NCBI GenBank assembly: GCA_036395115.1
Contig: DASWDU010000005.1
Coordinates: 1-64,000, forward strand
DNA length: 64,000 nucleotides
Reading direction: 5' to 3'
Origin: Thermoplasmata archaeon
Lineage (GTDB): Archaea; Thermoplasmatota; Thermoplasmata; RBG-16-68-12
Part shown: positions 9,716 to 17,845 of the stretch, in pieces
How positions within the stretch are numbered: the stretch's first letter is position 1
Layout: each line of letters begins with the position of its first letter
Notes under the pieces: model-generated
What the model saw: only the letters and a program-made list of their open reading frames with translations
The model's database searches: none
Told to the model about the DNA's origin: nothing
Translations under genes and position numbers: made by a program

Positions 9716-11395
9716 TTGAAGCGACTTAACGTCGTGCTCGCCTTCATACTACTGGGCATTCTCGGCTGGCTGATACGCGTATCCTCCTGGAGCGGTCTCT
9801 CTCCCGTTCGCGGAAGATACACTCCTGGAGTTGACTTCGCTGCCTTCTACACGATAACTCACGGCAGAATCCAGCCGCTCATCCCGTCAACGACTTACAC
9901 GGGCAACCTCGCCAACGGAATGATCTACCTCGGCGAATACGCAAGAGCGCTACTTAACGCTCCCTTACTGCTCGTGACCGGCCTCGGGTCGTTAGACCAG
10001 GGATTGCTGTTCTATGCTGTCACCCCTTGGCCTGCGATACTTGTCCTCCCTCTTACTATCATCCTGGGCGTCCATGCCACCATGCTCGCTAGCCGGGCAC
10101 CAGCGCAGGCTACTGCCAACGGGAAGGTTTACCTACTCGCGTATGGACTCGCGGTTCTTGGCTTTCCGTCGTTGATACTTCTTACGACCTCATCGGCGAC
10201 AATGGATTACTTCGGCTGGATCTTCGCTGGGCTGCTATTCTACGTGCTGGTGCGACAACGAACGATTCTTAGCGCACGCTCAAAGTTCGCTGCGATGGGC
10301 ATCTTGTTTCTTTTCAATCTTCAAGGCTATCACCATACCACGTCTCTCTTTGTCGCGCTGATGCTTGGGGGAGTGGTCGTTGTCCAGTACTATGTCCGGC
10401 CGCGAGTTAGAGTCCTAAGTCCCTCGCTTGTCGTCCTGTACGGGGTCGTGCTGGTCTCCTACATTCTCTACCTGACTCTCGCATTCAATGGATACTTCCT
10501 AGCCGTCACAGATTCGTTAGGAAACCTTCTGGATGGAATCCTCGGAATTGGCCGGTACGACCCTCTCGCAAGCATCAATGCCAGCAACCAATTTTCCCCG
10601 ACAAGAATCGTTCTGAGAATCGTAGACGTAACTCTGATCATTGTGGTATTGTCGACCGTTTCCGTCCGAATCGCAAGGAGAAGAGTCGCAGACCCGACAG
10701 GATTGACAGTGGCAGGATTCACAGTGGGCATGGCGGCTGCCGCCATCTTCGCAGTCGGATGGGGTGGATTTGGAGAATCCTTCCTTCGAATCTCAGCAAT
10801 CGCCGCGGTCGTATCGATACTCGGACTTGGCTGGCTGCTCGTCAACTCGGCTGAACGCCAGCGAAAAGCTCTTACCGTACTCGCTGTCTCGGTAATTATT
10901 GTTTCTCCGCTTGTCTTCCTGAGCGGCACACCGGCTCTTCGGCTAAACGAACACCAGTCCGAATGGTCAGCTATCGGATGGCTAGGTACGCGCGCGCCGA
11001 AGAACCTCACGGTTTTCTCTGACAGCAGACTTGCAAGTCCACTGATTTACTACGGAATTCGTACACCCATAGGTTTTGAGGACGAGGGGGTCTCCCTCGC
11101 GAATTCATCCGTCTTACTCGGCATCTACTACGACTTCTTCAGATCGGAAGGCCCCGACAACTCGACGCAAGCAATCTGTTCGATCAACAGATTGTACAGC
11201 AGCAACGTTGATTTCGTCCTCTACTCCAGGTACTTCGCCGACCCAAGAACCGGCGTAGTCGGCTATCTAGACACGTATGCGCCGGCGAACGATGACGCTC
11301 TTGCGCATCTTGAGAACTCAGCCACGTTCCAACTCGTTTACGACTCCGGTTCGACTTCGGCCTTCGCGTTATCCACCACCGCAAACATTTGCTAA
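9716..11395 (+). CDS. Polytopic integral membrane protein of glycan cluster
   Basis: From the TTG at 9716 the product is about 559 residues with roughly ten or more hydrophobic helices and a C-terminal soluble domain of about 150 residues. An SD-like GGATGG lies 7 nt upstream. The frame stays open back to 9545, but that part overlaps the preceding glycosyltransferase and lacks hydrophobic character. The layout resembles GT-C glycosyltransferases or polymerases that use polyprenyl-linked sugars, but I see no diagnostic motif. A flippase or polymerase role is inference from position. Confidence 0.65.
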   Translation: MKRLNVVLAFILLGILGWLIRVSSWSGLSPVRGRYTPGVDFAAFYTITHGRIQPLIPSTTYTGNLANGMIYLGEYARALLNAPLLLVTGLGSLDQGLLFYAVTPWPAILVLPLTIILGVHATMLASRAPAQATANGKVYLLAYGLAVLGFPSLILLTTSSATMDYFGWIFAGLLFYVLVRQRTILSARSKFAAMGILFLFNLQGYHHTTSLFVALMLGGVVVVQYYVRPRVRVLSPSLVVLYGVVLVSYILYLTLAFNGYFLAVTDSLGNLLDGILGIGRYDPLASINASNQFSPTRIVLRIVDVTLIIVVLSTVSVRIARRRVADPTGLTVAGFTVGMAAAAIFAVGWGGFGESFLRISAIAAVVSILGLGWLLVNSAERQRKALTVLAVSVIIVSPLVFLSGTPALRLNEHQSEWSAIGWLGTRAPKNLTVFSDSRLASPLIYYGIRTPIGFEDEGVSLANSSVLLGIYYDFFRSEGPDNSTQAICSINRLYSSNVDFVLYSRYFADPRTGVVGYLDTYAPANDDALAHLENSATFQLVYDSGSTSAFALSTTANIC

Positions 11396-11600
11396 TAGCT
11401 CGCGTAATGAATTCCCTTTCACCATAAACAGGTGACATCAATGCCGCTCGCGGACCCGACTTGATGAGATCCTGTGCCCATTGCTATATCCTAGGACGAC
11501 CGATTGATCACCCTACCAAGGTTCACCCTGGAGCGTGCGGTTGACAGTCACCGGAGGCACTGTGCGTCCCGGGCCTGGTTCGGCCAGGGGAACAACTTAC

Positions 11601-11609
11601 CTATAATAG
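11601..11609 (+). promoter_or_regulatory. TATA box of the epimerase gene (leaderless)
   Basis: CTATAATAG is centred about 29 nt before the TTG start at 11634. This spacing puts transcription start at or next to the start codon. It implies an essentially leaderless mRNA with a TTG start. Confidence 0.55.
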
Positions 11610-11633
11610 GCACGGCTCGTTTCCGCTGCTTCG

Positions 11634-12587
11634 TTGAAGTGCCTAGTGACCGGGTGCGCCGGTTTCATCGGAGCGCGTACCGCCATCCGTTTCCTATCCG
11701 AGGGCTCCGACGTAATTGGAATAGATAACTTTGATCCATACTACTCCCGGGAGGCGAAGGAGGCTAACCTATCGCGCCTGGAGCAGTACTCCGAGTTCAA
11801 GTTCGTGGAGGGGGATTTGAACGAAATCGAATTAGATCCCATTCTGGGCTCGACACACACAGTCATCCACCTCGCTGCACAGCCCGGAGTACGTGCAAGT
11901 TGGGGCGATGGCTTTTCCCGTTACTTGAGGAACAACGTGTTGACGACGCACCGACTCCTCGATCGATGCTCATCTATCCCCTTACGGAGTTTTGTCTATG
12001 CGAGCTCCGCCTCAGTTTACGGTCAGCCGTCCAAGTTGCCCGTCGAGGAAGACGATCCCACAGATCCGATTTCTCCTTACGGCCTCACAAAGCTTTTTGC
12101 GGAACACTTGTGCGTGATGTATCAAGGACGGTTTCGAGCACCGATAGCGAGACTCCGTTATTTCACCGTCTACGGTCCGGGACAGCGTCCCGACATGCTG
12201 ATACATCGAGCAATCGATTCGGCCCTCCGGGGGCTTACGCTAGAGATCTTTGGAGATGGGCGCCAGAAGCGCGACTTTACTTTTGTGGAAGATGTGGCTC
12301 AAGCGAACTGGCTGGCTGCGACCAAACTTTTAGGCCCCTTTGTTTCCAACATTGCAAGTGGCCGTCCCGTTAGTGTCAACAAGGTGTTGGACCTCATTGA
12401 GGAAGAAACAGGCGGGAAAATACAGGTGCGACACCTTCCCAGAGCAGAAGGGGATCCTCAAGAGACCGTCGCAGCTACCAAGCGCGCGAGTGCAACAATC
12501 GACTTTCGGGTGATGACACCTCTCAAGGACGGAATACACAAACAGGTTGAGTGGCAACGAGCGCTCGAGTTCAGCGGATGGCGTTGA
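11634..12587 (+). CDS. NAD-dependent UDP-sugar 4-epimerase family protein
   Basis: The 317-residue SDR has GCAGFIG at residues 7-13, an adenine-binding DNFDPYYS near 32, SSASVYG near 122 and the catalytic SPYGLTK near 144-150. YGPGQRPDM follows, as in UDP-glucuronate or UDP-glucose 4-epimerases. The PYYS segment favours the UDP-glucuronate epimerase side of the family. TTG is the only sensible start, placed just after a strong TATA box. The end overlaps the methyltransferase start by 10 nt. Confidence 0.8.
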   Translation: MKCLVTGCAGFIGARTAIRFLSEGSDVIGIDNFDPYYSREAKEANLSRLEQYSEFKFVEGDLNEIELDPILGSTHTVIHLAAQPGVRASWGDGFSRYLRNNVLTTHRLLDRCSSIPLRSFVYASSASVYGQPSKLPVEEDDPTDPISPYGLTKLFAEHLCVMYQGRFRAPIARLRYFTVYGPGQRPDMLIHRAIDSALRGLTLEIFGDGRQKRDFTFVEDVAQANWLAATKLLGPFVSNIASGRPVSVNKVLDLIEEETGGKIQVRHLPRAEGDPQETVAATKRASATIDFRVMTPLKDGIHKQVEWQRALEFSGWR

Positions 12588-13477
12588 GAAAAGGGTTACT
12601 TCTTGTCCGCGAATACGAGACAGACTGGATGGGCGCCCGTCATGGCCCATTCGGCGGCGTGGCTGACAGAATGAAGCACGAGAGTTTGGCTCTCCATGGT
12701 TCGGAAACCGCGAACCGGGCGATTCGTCGTGTGATTAGCTGGGCAGCCATCGCTCTTGGCCCGTACATGACCGCCCGGATTTCGCAGGAGCTTGCATCGC
12801 GCCGCGGCGTGGATGCCTGGGTACAATTCGCTTTCGATCCCAAAGTGGCAATCAGACCGGTGCTATTCCGGGTTCTCTTTTCCTTGCGTCCTCATCAGCG
12901 GCCGGCTGAGATACTCCAGCTACTTCGCCTGCTGGCCCCCGAACGGCCTCGGCGCGTACTAGAGGTCGGCAGTGCCGCTGGGGGAACCCTATTTCTTTTC
13001 GCTCGCGCCTCGGCACCGGATGCGCTTCTGATTGGGATGGATCTTGCGCCAAGACACGGTGGAGGGCTCTCAAACTGGAGGGCTGCATTTTTCGAAAAGA
13101 CGTTTCCACTCCCCCCTCAAATTGTACGCGTCGTACGCGGGGATTCGCACGATCGCGCCACTGTTGCCCGAGTCCGGGAGACGCTGGCCAACGAGCCCCT
13201 GGATTTCCTCTTCATCGATGGGGACCACTCCTACAACGGGGTCCGCCTCGACTTTGAGCTGTATTCACCCCTCGTGCGCACTGGTGGACTGATTGCCCTC
13301 CACGACATTATGCCTGACTCCTTGCATCGCTGTGGACGCCGAACGATTGCCGACACTGGAGACGTACCACGATTCTGGTCGGAGCTAGTCGGACGCCACC
13401 GAACTGACCACGAAATCATCGAAATTGTCGAGAATCCTGACCAGGACGGGTTCGGTATCGGAGTCTTGCGGGCGTGA
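12578..13477 (+). CDS. Class I SAM-dependent methyltransferase, cephalosporin-hydroxylase-like
   Basis: The product of about 299 residues has the SAM-binding loop LEVGSAAGGTL near residue 120 and FIDGDHSYNG near 205, followed by GGLIALHDI. This is typical of Methyltransf_24/CmcI-like enzymes common in polysaccharide loci. It could O-methylate a glycan sugar. ATG 12578 overlaps the epimerase stop. An in-frame ATG at 12671 is an alternative start, because the first 30 residues carry no recognisable motif. Confidence 0.75.
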   Translation: MALRKGLLLVREYETDWMGARHGPFGGVADRMKHESLALHGSETANRAIRRVISWAAIALGPYMTARISQELASRRGVDAWVQFAFDPKVAIRPVLFRVLFSLRPHQRPAEILQLLRLLAPERPRRVLEVGSAAGGTLFLFARASAPDALLIGMDLAPRHGGGLSNWRAAFFEKTFPLPPQIVRVVRGDSHDRATVARVRETLANEPLDFLFIDGDHSYNGVRLDFELYSPLVRTGGLIALHDIMPDSLHRCGRRTIADTGDVPRFWSELVGRHRTDHEIIEIVENPDQDGFGIGVLRA

Positions 13478-13585
13478 CCAGGAGTACCTCTCAGCCGAGC
13501 CTAAGGTGGACGTCGAACCGGCCCCTTCGAGGCGATACCTGTCGGGAAGAAGCGCCGGGGGGGAAAAACTAAACAAGGGCGATAC

Positions 13586-14500
13586 TTGTCCTTTCTCGAG
13601 AGGATTGCAGTGCGGCTGCACTTCCAAGCGAAGCCATGGGACCTGTACCTCTCCTTTGCCTATACGACCGTCATCTCGGTTGCCCTCCTCTCCATCGGCA
13701 TCGGCAATTACGTCGCGATATTCACCGTCATCTTTTTTCCCGGCTACGTCCTACTCTCGGCTCTCTTTCCAACGAGGAATGAGATTGATTGGATTGAGAG
13801 AATTGCCTTGTCCTTCGGTTTGAGCATCGCCGTCACTCCCTTGCTGACCCTCGTCCTAAACTTCACGCCCTGGGGCATCAACCTTGTCTCGGTGGTCGGC
13901 GCGATTGACCTGTTCATGGTTCTCGCAGGAATCCCTGCCTATCGGCGGAGGATGCGCCTTCCAGCAAGCGATCGCCTCTCAATGACCTTTGATGTAACGT
14001 GGCCCTCCTGGGGGGACTACACAACTAGTGACAAAATTCTAACGGCGTGCCTTACGATGAGCATTGGCATTGCAGGCGCCACGCTCGCCTACGTACTCAC
14101 GTCCCCGGAGCTCCGCGAACGCTTCACGGAGTTCTATCTCCTCGGCCCCGGTGGAAATGCCTCCGGCTACCCGACGGCCCTCAACATCTCCCAGCGTGGT
14201 TCCGTCATCCTCGGGATCGTAAACCACGAGGCCATGAGCGTGAGCTACACAGTCCGTATCGATCTCGTCGGTGTGAGGGTCTCCTTTAACGCCACGTCGG
14301 GCTCCAACGAGACCGTCGAGGTCAACCGCACGACCTGGTCCACGTTCAACGTCACCTTGGCCGACGGCCGGAACTGGACTCAACCCTACACGTTCCAAAT
14401 CAACGACACGGGCCTGTGGAAGGTCCAGTTCCTCCTCTTCAAGGACGGCGATGTCTCGAGCGCGTATCGGAAGCTCCACCTGTACGTCACTGTGACGTGA
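13586..14500 (+). CDS. DUF1616 family membrane protein
   Basis: The 304-residue product begins at TTG and has four hydrophobic segments (about residues 25-45, 48-66, 88-110 and 150-170). A C-terminal domain of about 130 residues follows that should face outside. That domain holds eight N-x-S/T sequons (NAS, NIS, NAT, NET, NRT, NVT, NWT, NDT), a dense set for N-glycosylation. DUF1616 proteins are archaeal and often lie beside glycan genes, but their role is unknown. Four relics of DUF1616 3' ends lie downstream between 20.7 and 26.9 kb. The toxin-antitoxin island starts 6 nt after this stop codon. Confidence 0.8.
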   Translation: MSFLERIAVRLHFQAKPWDLYLSFAYTTVISVALLSIGIGNYVAIFTVIFFPGYVLLSALFPTRNEIDWIERIALSFGLSIAVTPLLTLVLNFTPWGINLVSVVGAIDLFMVLAGIPAYRRRMRLPASDRLSMTFDVTWPSWGDYTTSDKILTACLTMSIGIAGATLAYVLTSPELRERFTEFYLLGPGGNASGYPTALNISQRGSVILGIVNHEAMSVSYTVRIDLVGVRVSFNATSGSNETVEVNRTTWSTFNVTLADGRNWTQPYTFQINDTGLWKVQFLLFKDGDVSSAYRKLHLYVTVT

Positions 14501-14506
14501 CGCCCT

Positions 14507-14860
14507 TCAGATCCCCATCGCCTCCCGGTCCTCCCTCGTCAGCGCGACCTTCCGCGCGTGGACGTCGGCTCGGAGATCCTCGAGCAGCGCCGCGACCCTC
14601 GCGGCGTCCTCCGTCCGCACGATCACCACGCCCCGGATCAGCCGCACGTGGGGCACCTCGTCCAGGAGGCCCTTCCTCCGGTACACGTACTTCCCGCCGT
14701 GGCTCGACGTCCGCTGCCCGTACAGGCGCTTCGCGAGCTCGCTCGCCCGGTCCCGGTCGTACCGCGCCAGCCGGAAAGCAATCAGGACCCACGACGCCAC
14801 CGAAGGCGTTGGCGAAGGAACCCGGACGAACGGCGCCTCTCCTCTCCGCCAGCCGGACAC
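14507..14860 (-). CDS. Conserved-looking hypothetical protein in AbiE operon
   Basis: This 117-residue basic protein has a compact core: ASWVLIAFRLARYDRD, then a Gly/Arg/Tyr-rich YGQRTSSHGGKYVYRRKG, then VRLIRGVVIVR. It looks like a folded domain, not a shadow. It lies 34 nt after the AbiEii gene on the same strand, so it may be a third gene of that operon. The start is uncertain, and an internal GTG at about 14806 would remove a proline-rich leader. I do not recognise the family. It converges on the DUF1616 gene with a 6-nt gap. Confidence 0.55.
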   Translation of the reverse strand: MSGWRRGEAPFVRVPSPTPSVASWVLIAFRLARYDRDRASELAKRLYGQRTSSHGGKYVYRRKGLLDEVPHVRLIRGVVIVRTEDAARVAALLEDLRADVHARKVALTREDREAMGI

Positions 14861-14894
14861 GGCCCATCGGCCCTTCGCCCACGGGCTGCTCGGT

Positions 14895-15668
14895 TCAATC
14901 CCCCTTCGCCCGGAGGGTCGGGCCGAGTCCGCGCGATACCGCGACCCGGGCTTCCTGAAGCCAGGCGGAGAGCGGCGGCAGCGGCTCCCGGGTCAGGCGC
15001 AGGAGCCCGGCACGGAGGAAGGGCGCCAGGGTGGCCTCCAGATCCTCGGGGAACAGCTGGTCCAGAGATCGCACGCGGACTCCTTTGAACCGGCACTTCG
15101 ACGGGAAGAGGCGGCGGACGACGCCCCAGTCGAGCCGCCGGGCCTTCGAAAGCCTCCAGACGTCGTAGTAGTCGCGGACGCGGCGACGCTCCGCCATCGC
15201 GCGCAGCTTCTCGGAGACCATGTTCTCGAGGGAGTAGACGCGCACCTTCGCGCGGGGGTAGTCGAACTCGGAGGCGGGCAAGCGCCTCGAACGCAGGGGC
15301 CCGACGGGATCCTCGCGCGAGGCTTCGATCTTGACCGTGCCCGCCCCGATGGGCCCGTCGAACCGGACGCGGGCCTGGAGGTCGTCCTCCCCGGCCACGT
15401 GCGGCGCGTCTCGCAGGGCGACGCGCAGCCCGGGGGCGGCCTCCCGCACGAGGGACGCCAGATCGGCCGCGAGGACGGCGGCGACGTCCCGGGGTGCCGC
15501 GGACTCGAGGAGGGTGAAGTCCAAGTCCTCCGACAGCCGCCATGCCCCGGGGAAGTAGACCTTCGAGAGGGCCGTCCCGCCCTTCAACGCGAGGCCGGGC
15601 CCGGCCCGGGAACGGCCGATCCCCACGAGGAGCCACCCGAGGACGTAGTCCTTCTCGATGACGTCCAC
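14895..15668 (-). CDS. AbiEii/AbiGii-type nucleotidyltransferase toxin (copy 1)
   Basis: The 257-residue protein has the AbiEii core: IEKDYVLGWLL, then KGGTALSKVYF near residue 29 and SEDLDF near 46, the nucleotidyltransferase GG...DxD elements. AbiEii toxins transfer nucleotides to tRNA acceptor ends, and AbiEi represses the operon. The listed GTG start leaves out about 16 residues (ELRSLARTRRFP region) that match the N-terminus of the second copy at 24.8 kb. The upstream frame has only CTG near the GGAGGG motif at about 15726. So the start is non-canonical or the 5' end is damaged. Confidence 0.8.
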   Translation of the reverse strand: MDVIEKDYVLGWLLVGIGRSRAGPGLALKGGTALSKVYFPGAWRLSEDLDFTLLESAAPRDVAAVLAADLASLVREAAPGLRVALRDAPHVAGEDDLQARVRFDGPIGAGTVKIEASREDPVGPLRSRRLPASEFDYPRAKVRVYSLENMVSEKLRAMAERRRVRDYYDVWRLSKARRLDWGVVRRLFPSKCRFKGVRVRSLDQLFPEDLEATLAPFLRAGLLRLTREPLPPLSAWLQEARVAVSRGLGPTLRAKGD

Positions 15669-15720
15669 GGGGAACCGCCGGGTGCGGGCGAGGGACCGGA
15701 GCTCTCCGGGACGCAGCGCG

Positions 15721-16533
15721 TCATCCCTCCATCAGCTCGCGCGGCACGTTGATGCGGAGCTTCCACCGTTCCGTGGTCGGCCCCCTCGCGGGCAGCGCGG
15801 GATCCAGCCTCGGGTAGCCCTCGCGGAGGGGCACCTTCCGCAGGCGCGCGGCCTCCGCGGTGTGGCCGGAGGCCTCAAGGAGGTACCCGAGCCGTTTGAG
15901 GACCGCGGAGTTCCGGATCCGGCGGGCGTAGCGCAGGACCGTGGGGGAGTCCAAGGAGGCCCACGCCTCCTGGAGGGCCGCCGCGACGAGGGGAATGCCC
16001 CCGGCGTGCTCCGGATGGTCGAGGCAGTCCACGACCGTCTTCTCCGGATCCGAGAAGGAGACCTCCTCGCCCTCGATCCGCGCGCTCGTGGTACCGAACA
16101 TTTTCCAGGGGCGCAGGGTGACGAAGACGATGGGCACGTCGAGCACCGTGCGCCGGCTCCGAGGCACGGTCGTCGCGACGAAGACGGCGGGTGGGGTGGC
16201 CTCCGTCATGCCATGGTAGTTGAGCGCGCTCCAGAACCCGATGTAGGAGGGGGACACGAGATGGGAGGCCAGGACGAGGCCATGGACGGTGTACGCCCGC
16301 GCGCCCTCGGGCCCGGCGTCGAGGGGCGCAATCAAATACAGGTTGCGCTTGACCCAAACCACCCAGCCCTTCTTCTCCAGCCGGTGCAGGAACCGCCTCG
16401 GGTCCACGCCGTAGGCATGGAGGTCGGCAGGCGTGAAGAAGGTCTTCCCTCGGAACGCCAGGTCCGCGAGGACCCGACTCTCGAGGCCTGACAGGCCCTT
16501 TCTATACTTGTTTCCCGTAAGGTGCCTGGACAT
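15721..16533 (-). CDS. AbiEi-type antitoxin and transcriptional regulator (copy 1)
   Basis: The 270-residue protein has an N-terminal winged helix (residues 15-70), ending at the YLIAPLDAGPEG segment. The AbiEi C-terminal domain follows with SYIGFWSALNYHGMTEA, FVTLRPWKMFG and SDPEKTVVDCLDHP. AbiEi represses its own operon and blocks the AbiEii toxin. ATG 16533 lies about 37 nt after a TATA box (minus strand). AbiEii follows after its stop. A diverged second copy is at 24811-25614. Confidence 0.85.
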   Translation of the reverse strand: MSRHLTGNKYRKGLSGLESRVLADLAFRGKTFFTPADLHAYGVDPRRFLHRLEKKGWVVWVKRNLYLIAPLDAGPEGARAYTVHGLVLASHLVSPSYIGFWSALNYHGMTEATPPAVFVATTVPRSRRTVLDVPIVFVTLRPWKMFGTTSARIEGEEVSFSDPEKTVVDCLDHPEHAGGIPLVAAALQEAWASLDSPTVLRYARRIRNSAVLKRLGYLLEASGHTAEAARLRKVPLREGYPRLDPALPARGPTTERWKLRINVPRELMEG

Positions 16534-16565
16534 GGTACGTTACGGAAAACGGATATCAGCCAACG

Positions 16566-16574
16566 CTATTATAG
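16566..16574 (-). promoter_or_regulatory. TATA box of the first AbiE operon
   Basis: CTATTATAG is centred 37 nt upstream of the AbiEi ATG at 16533. It is nearly symmetric and could also drive + strand transcription of the relic that follows. Confidence 0.5.
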
Positions 16575-16614
16575 ATTGCTGTGGGCGCCGCGACGATGGA
16601 GCGTCCCCCACGAC

Positions 16615-17022
16615 ATGTACTGCCCGGGCACCCCTTCCCTCGGACGCCTCCGCGACGACCTCGGGACCATCCTCGTCGTCTCGTGCGACGCGTGCCGCTC
16701 GATCCGGATCGATTCGGCGGACGGCCGCGGCTCGACGTGGAAGATCACCTACATCGATCCGGCGATACTCTAGGGCGAGACGGGCCTGCCGCCGGCCGGA
16801 GGCGCCTCCGCCAACGTCACGATGAAGATCCACGGGGTGCTTCAGGGTCCGGGCGGTTCCACGTCGCTGGACGGCACGCCGTACCTGCTCATCGGCATCG
16901 TGGGCACCGGCGCTGGCGCGGCCCTCGGCGTCGCATGGGTTCCTTCGGCGCAGGCGTCACCGACCGCCCGCTTCGCCGCCAGGCCCCCCGCCCTCCGACT
17001 GAGTTCGCCCCCGCGGACCTGA
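16615..17022 (+). pseudogene. Relic of secreted or membrane-anchored protein, in-frame TAG
   Basis: One frame runs from ATG 16615 to 17022, broken only by TAG at 16771-16773 (IDPAIL then stop then GETGLPPAGG). After the stop it reads into an Asn-containing segment (ASANVTMKIHG) and then a hydrophobic stretch (YLLIGIVGTGAGAALG) like a C-terminal membrane anchor. This looks like the 3' end of a surface-protein gene with a nonsense mutation. No good promoter or ribosome-binding site was seen beyond the shared TATA at 16566. A pyrrolysine reading of TAG is possible in some Thermoplasmata but is not supported here. Confidence 0.4.
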
Positions 17023-17111
17023 GGGTCGGTGGGATTCCACGCTCCGACCTCTCTCCAGTGTGGAAAGGTCCATATACCATGTCAGCAGTCTATTCTCTAG
17101 GGAACGGACGA

Positions 17112-17339
17112 ATGCTTAGCAAGACGAAGATTTCAAAGGGATTCCAGACCGTCATCCCGTCCGCGGTGCGCGACCGCTTCGACGTCGAGCCGGGAGACTA
17201 CGCGGAGTGGGAGGAGGGCCCCCAAGGCCTCGTGGTCCGCTTCCGGAAACGCAAGCGGCTTCGCGACCTCGCGGCGATCGGCACGGCCCTGGCCGACGCG
17301 GTCGAGGTCAAGAAACGCGTCCAGCGCGGGTTGCGATGA
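17112..17339 (+). CDS. vapB: AbrB-like (SpoVT-AbrB) antitoxin VapB
   Basis: This 75-residue swapped-hairpin protein starts MLSKTKISKGFQTVIPSAVR, the typical SpoVT-AbrB DNA-binding core. A basic C-terminus (VEVKKRVQRG) should bind the toxin. ATG 17112 is preferred over ATG 17079, because a TATA-like CATATACC at 17071-17078 lies about 38 nt upstream. The stop overlaps the PIN toxin start (ATGA). The last 30 nt of this gene recur as a relic at 33262. Confidence 0.85.
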   Translation: MLSKTKISKGFQTVIPSAVRDRFDVEPGDYAEWEEGPQGLVVRFRKRKRLRDLAAIGTALADAVEVKKRVQRGLR

Positions 17340-17725
17340 TCTTCGTAGACTCCTCCTACTTCATCGCGGTCGCAAACCGCGAAGACCGATGGCATGGAGA
17401 CGCAAAACGCCTCACGCGTCGGCTCGAGCGCGAAGACCTTCTCACGTCGGAGCTCGTGTTGTCGGAGGCGGTGACGGGTGTGGGCTCTGTCCTTGGAGGG
17501 AAGGCGGGCAAGGAGGCCTACGACGTCATCGTTGACAACTGCGCCATCGAACTTGCCACCCCCGAACGGTGCGCCCGGGCGATCACCGTGTTCCGCCACT
17601 ACGACGGGTCGCTCTCCTTCGCGGATGCGGTCTCGGTTGTCCTGATGCAGGAGCGGGGCGCGCAGACGATCGCCTCTTTCGATAGCGACTTCGACAAGGT
17701 TCGCGGCATCGAGCGTCTCGCATAG
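17336..17725 (+). CDS. vapC: PIN-domain toxin VapC
   Basis: The 129-residue PIN nuclease has the acidic residues D5 (MIFVDSS), E44, D97 (SFADAVSV) and D116 (SFDSDFD). VapC toxins cut tRNA or rRNA when freed from VapB. It overlaps VapB by ATGA, a coupled pair. Its 3' end is duplicated as a relic at 30207-30285 and its 5' end at 33306-33344, so this locus was a source or sibling of fragments in the island. Confidence 0.9.
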   Translation: MIFVDSSYFIAVANREDRWHGDAKRLTRRLEREDLLTSELVLSEAVTGVGSVLGGKAGKEAYDVIVDNCAIELATPERCARAITVFRHYDGSLSFADAVSVVLMQERGAQTIASFDSDFDKVRGIERLA

Positions 17726-17845
17726 CGGATGGGGATTCGGGTCGCGGGATTGTATCGGGACCGACTCGCTTCGGCCCGCCGCTGGCTTCATCCATCCGGT
17801 GGAAATCTATACAGCATGTACACAGCGTATGCCTAGAGGCGCGGG

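Noticed and set aside
14782-15636. Overlapping minus-strand frame of 284 codons across the AbiEii gene
   Set aside because: Same strand as AbiEii but a different frame, with Arg/Pro/Gly-rich low-complexity sequence. AbiEii has clear motifs.
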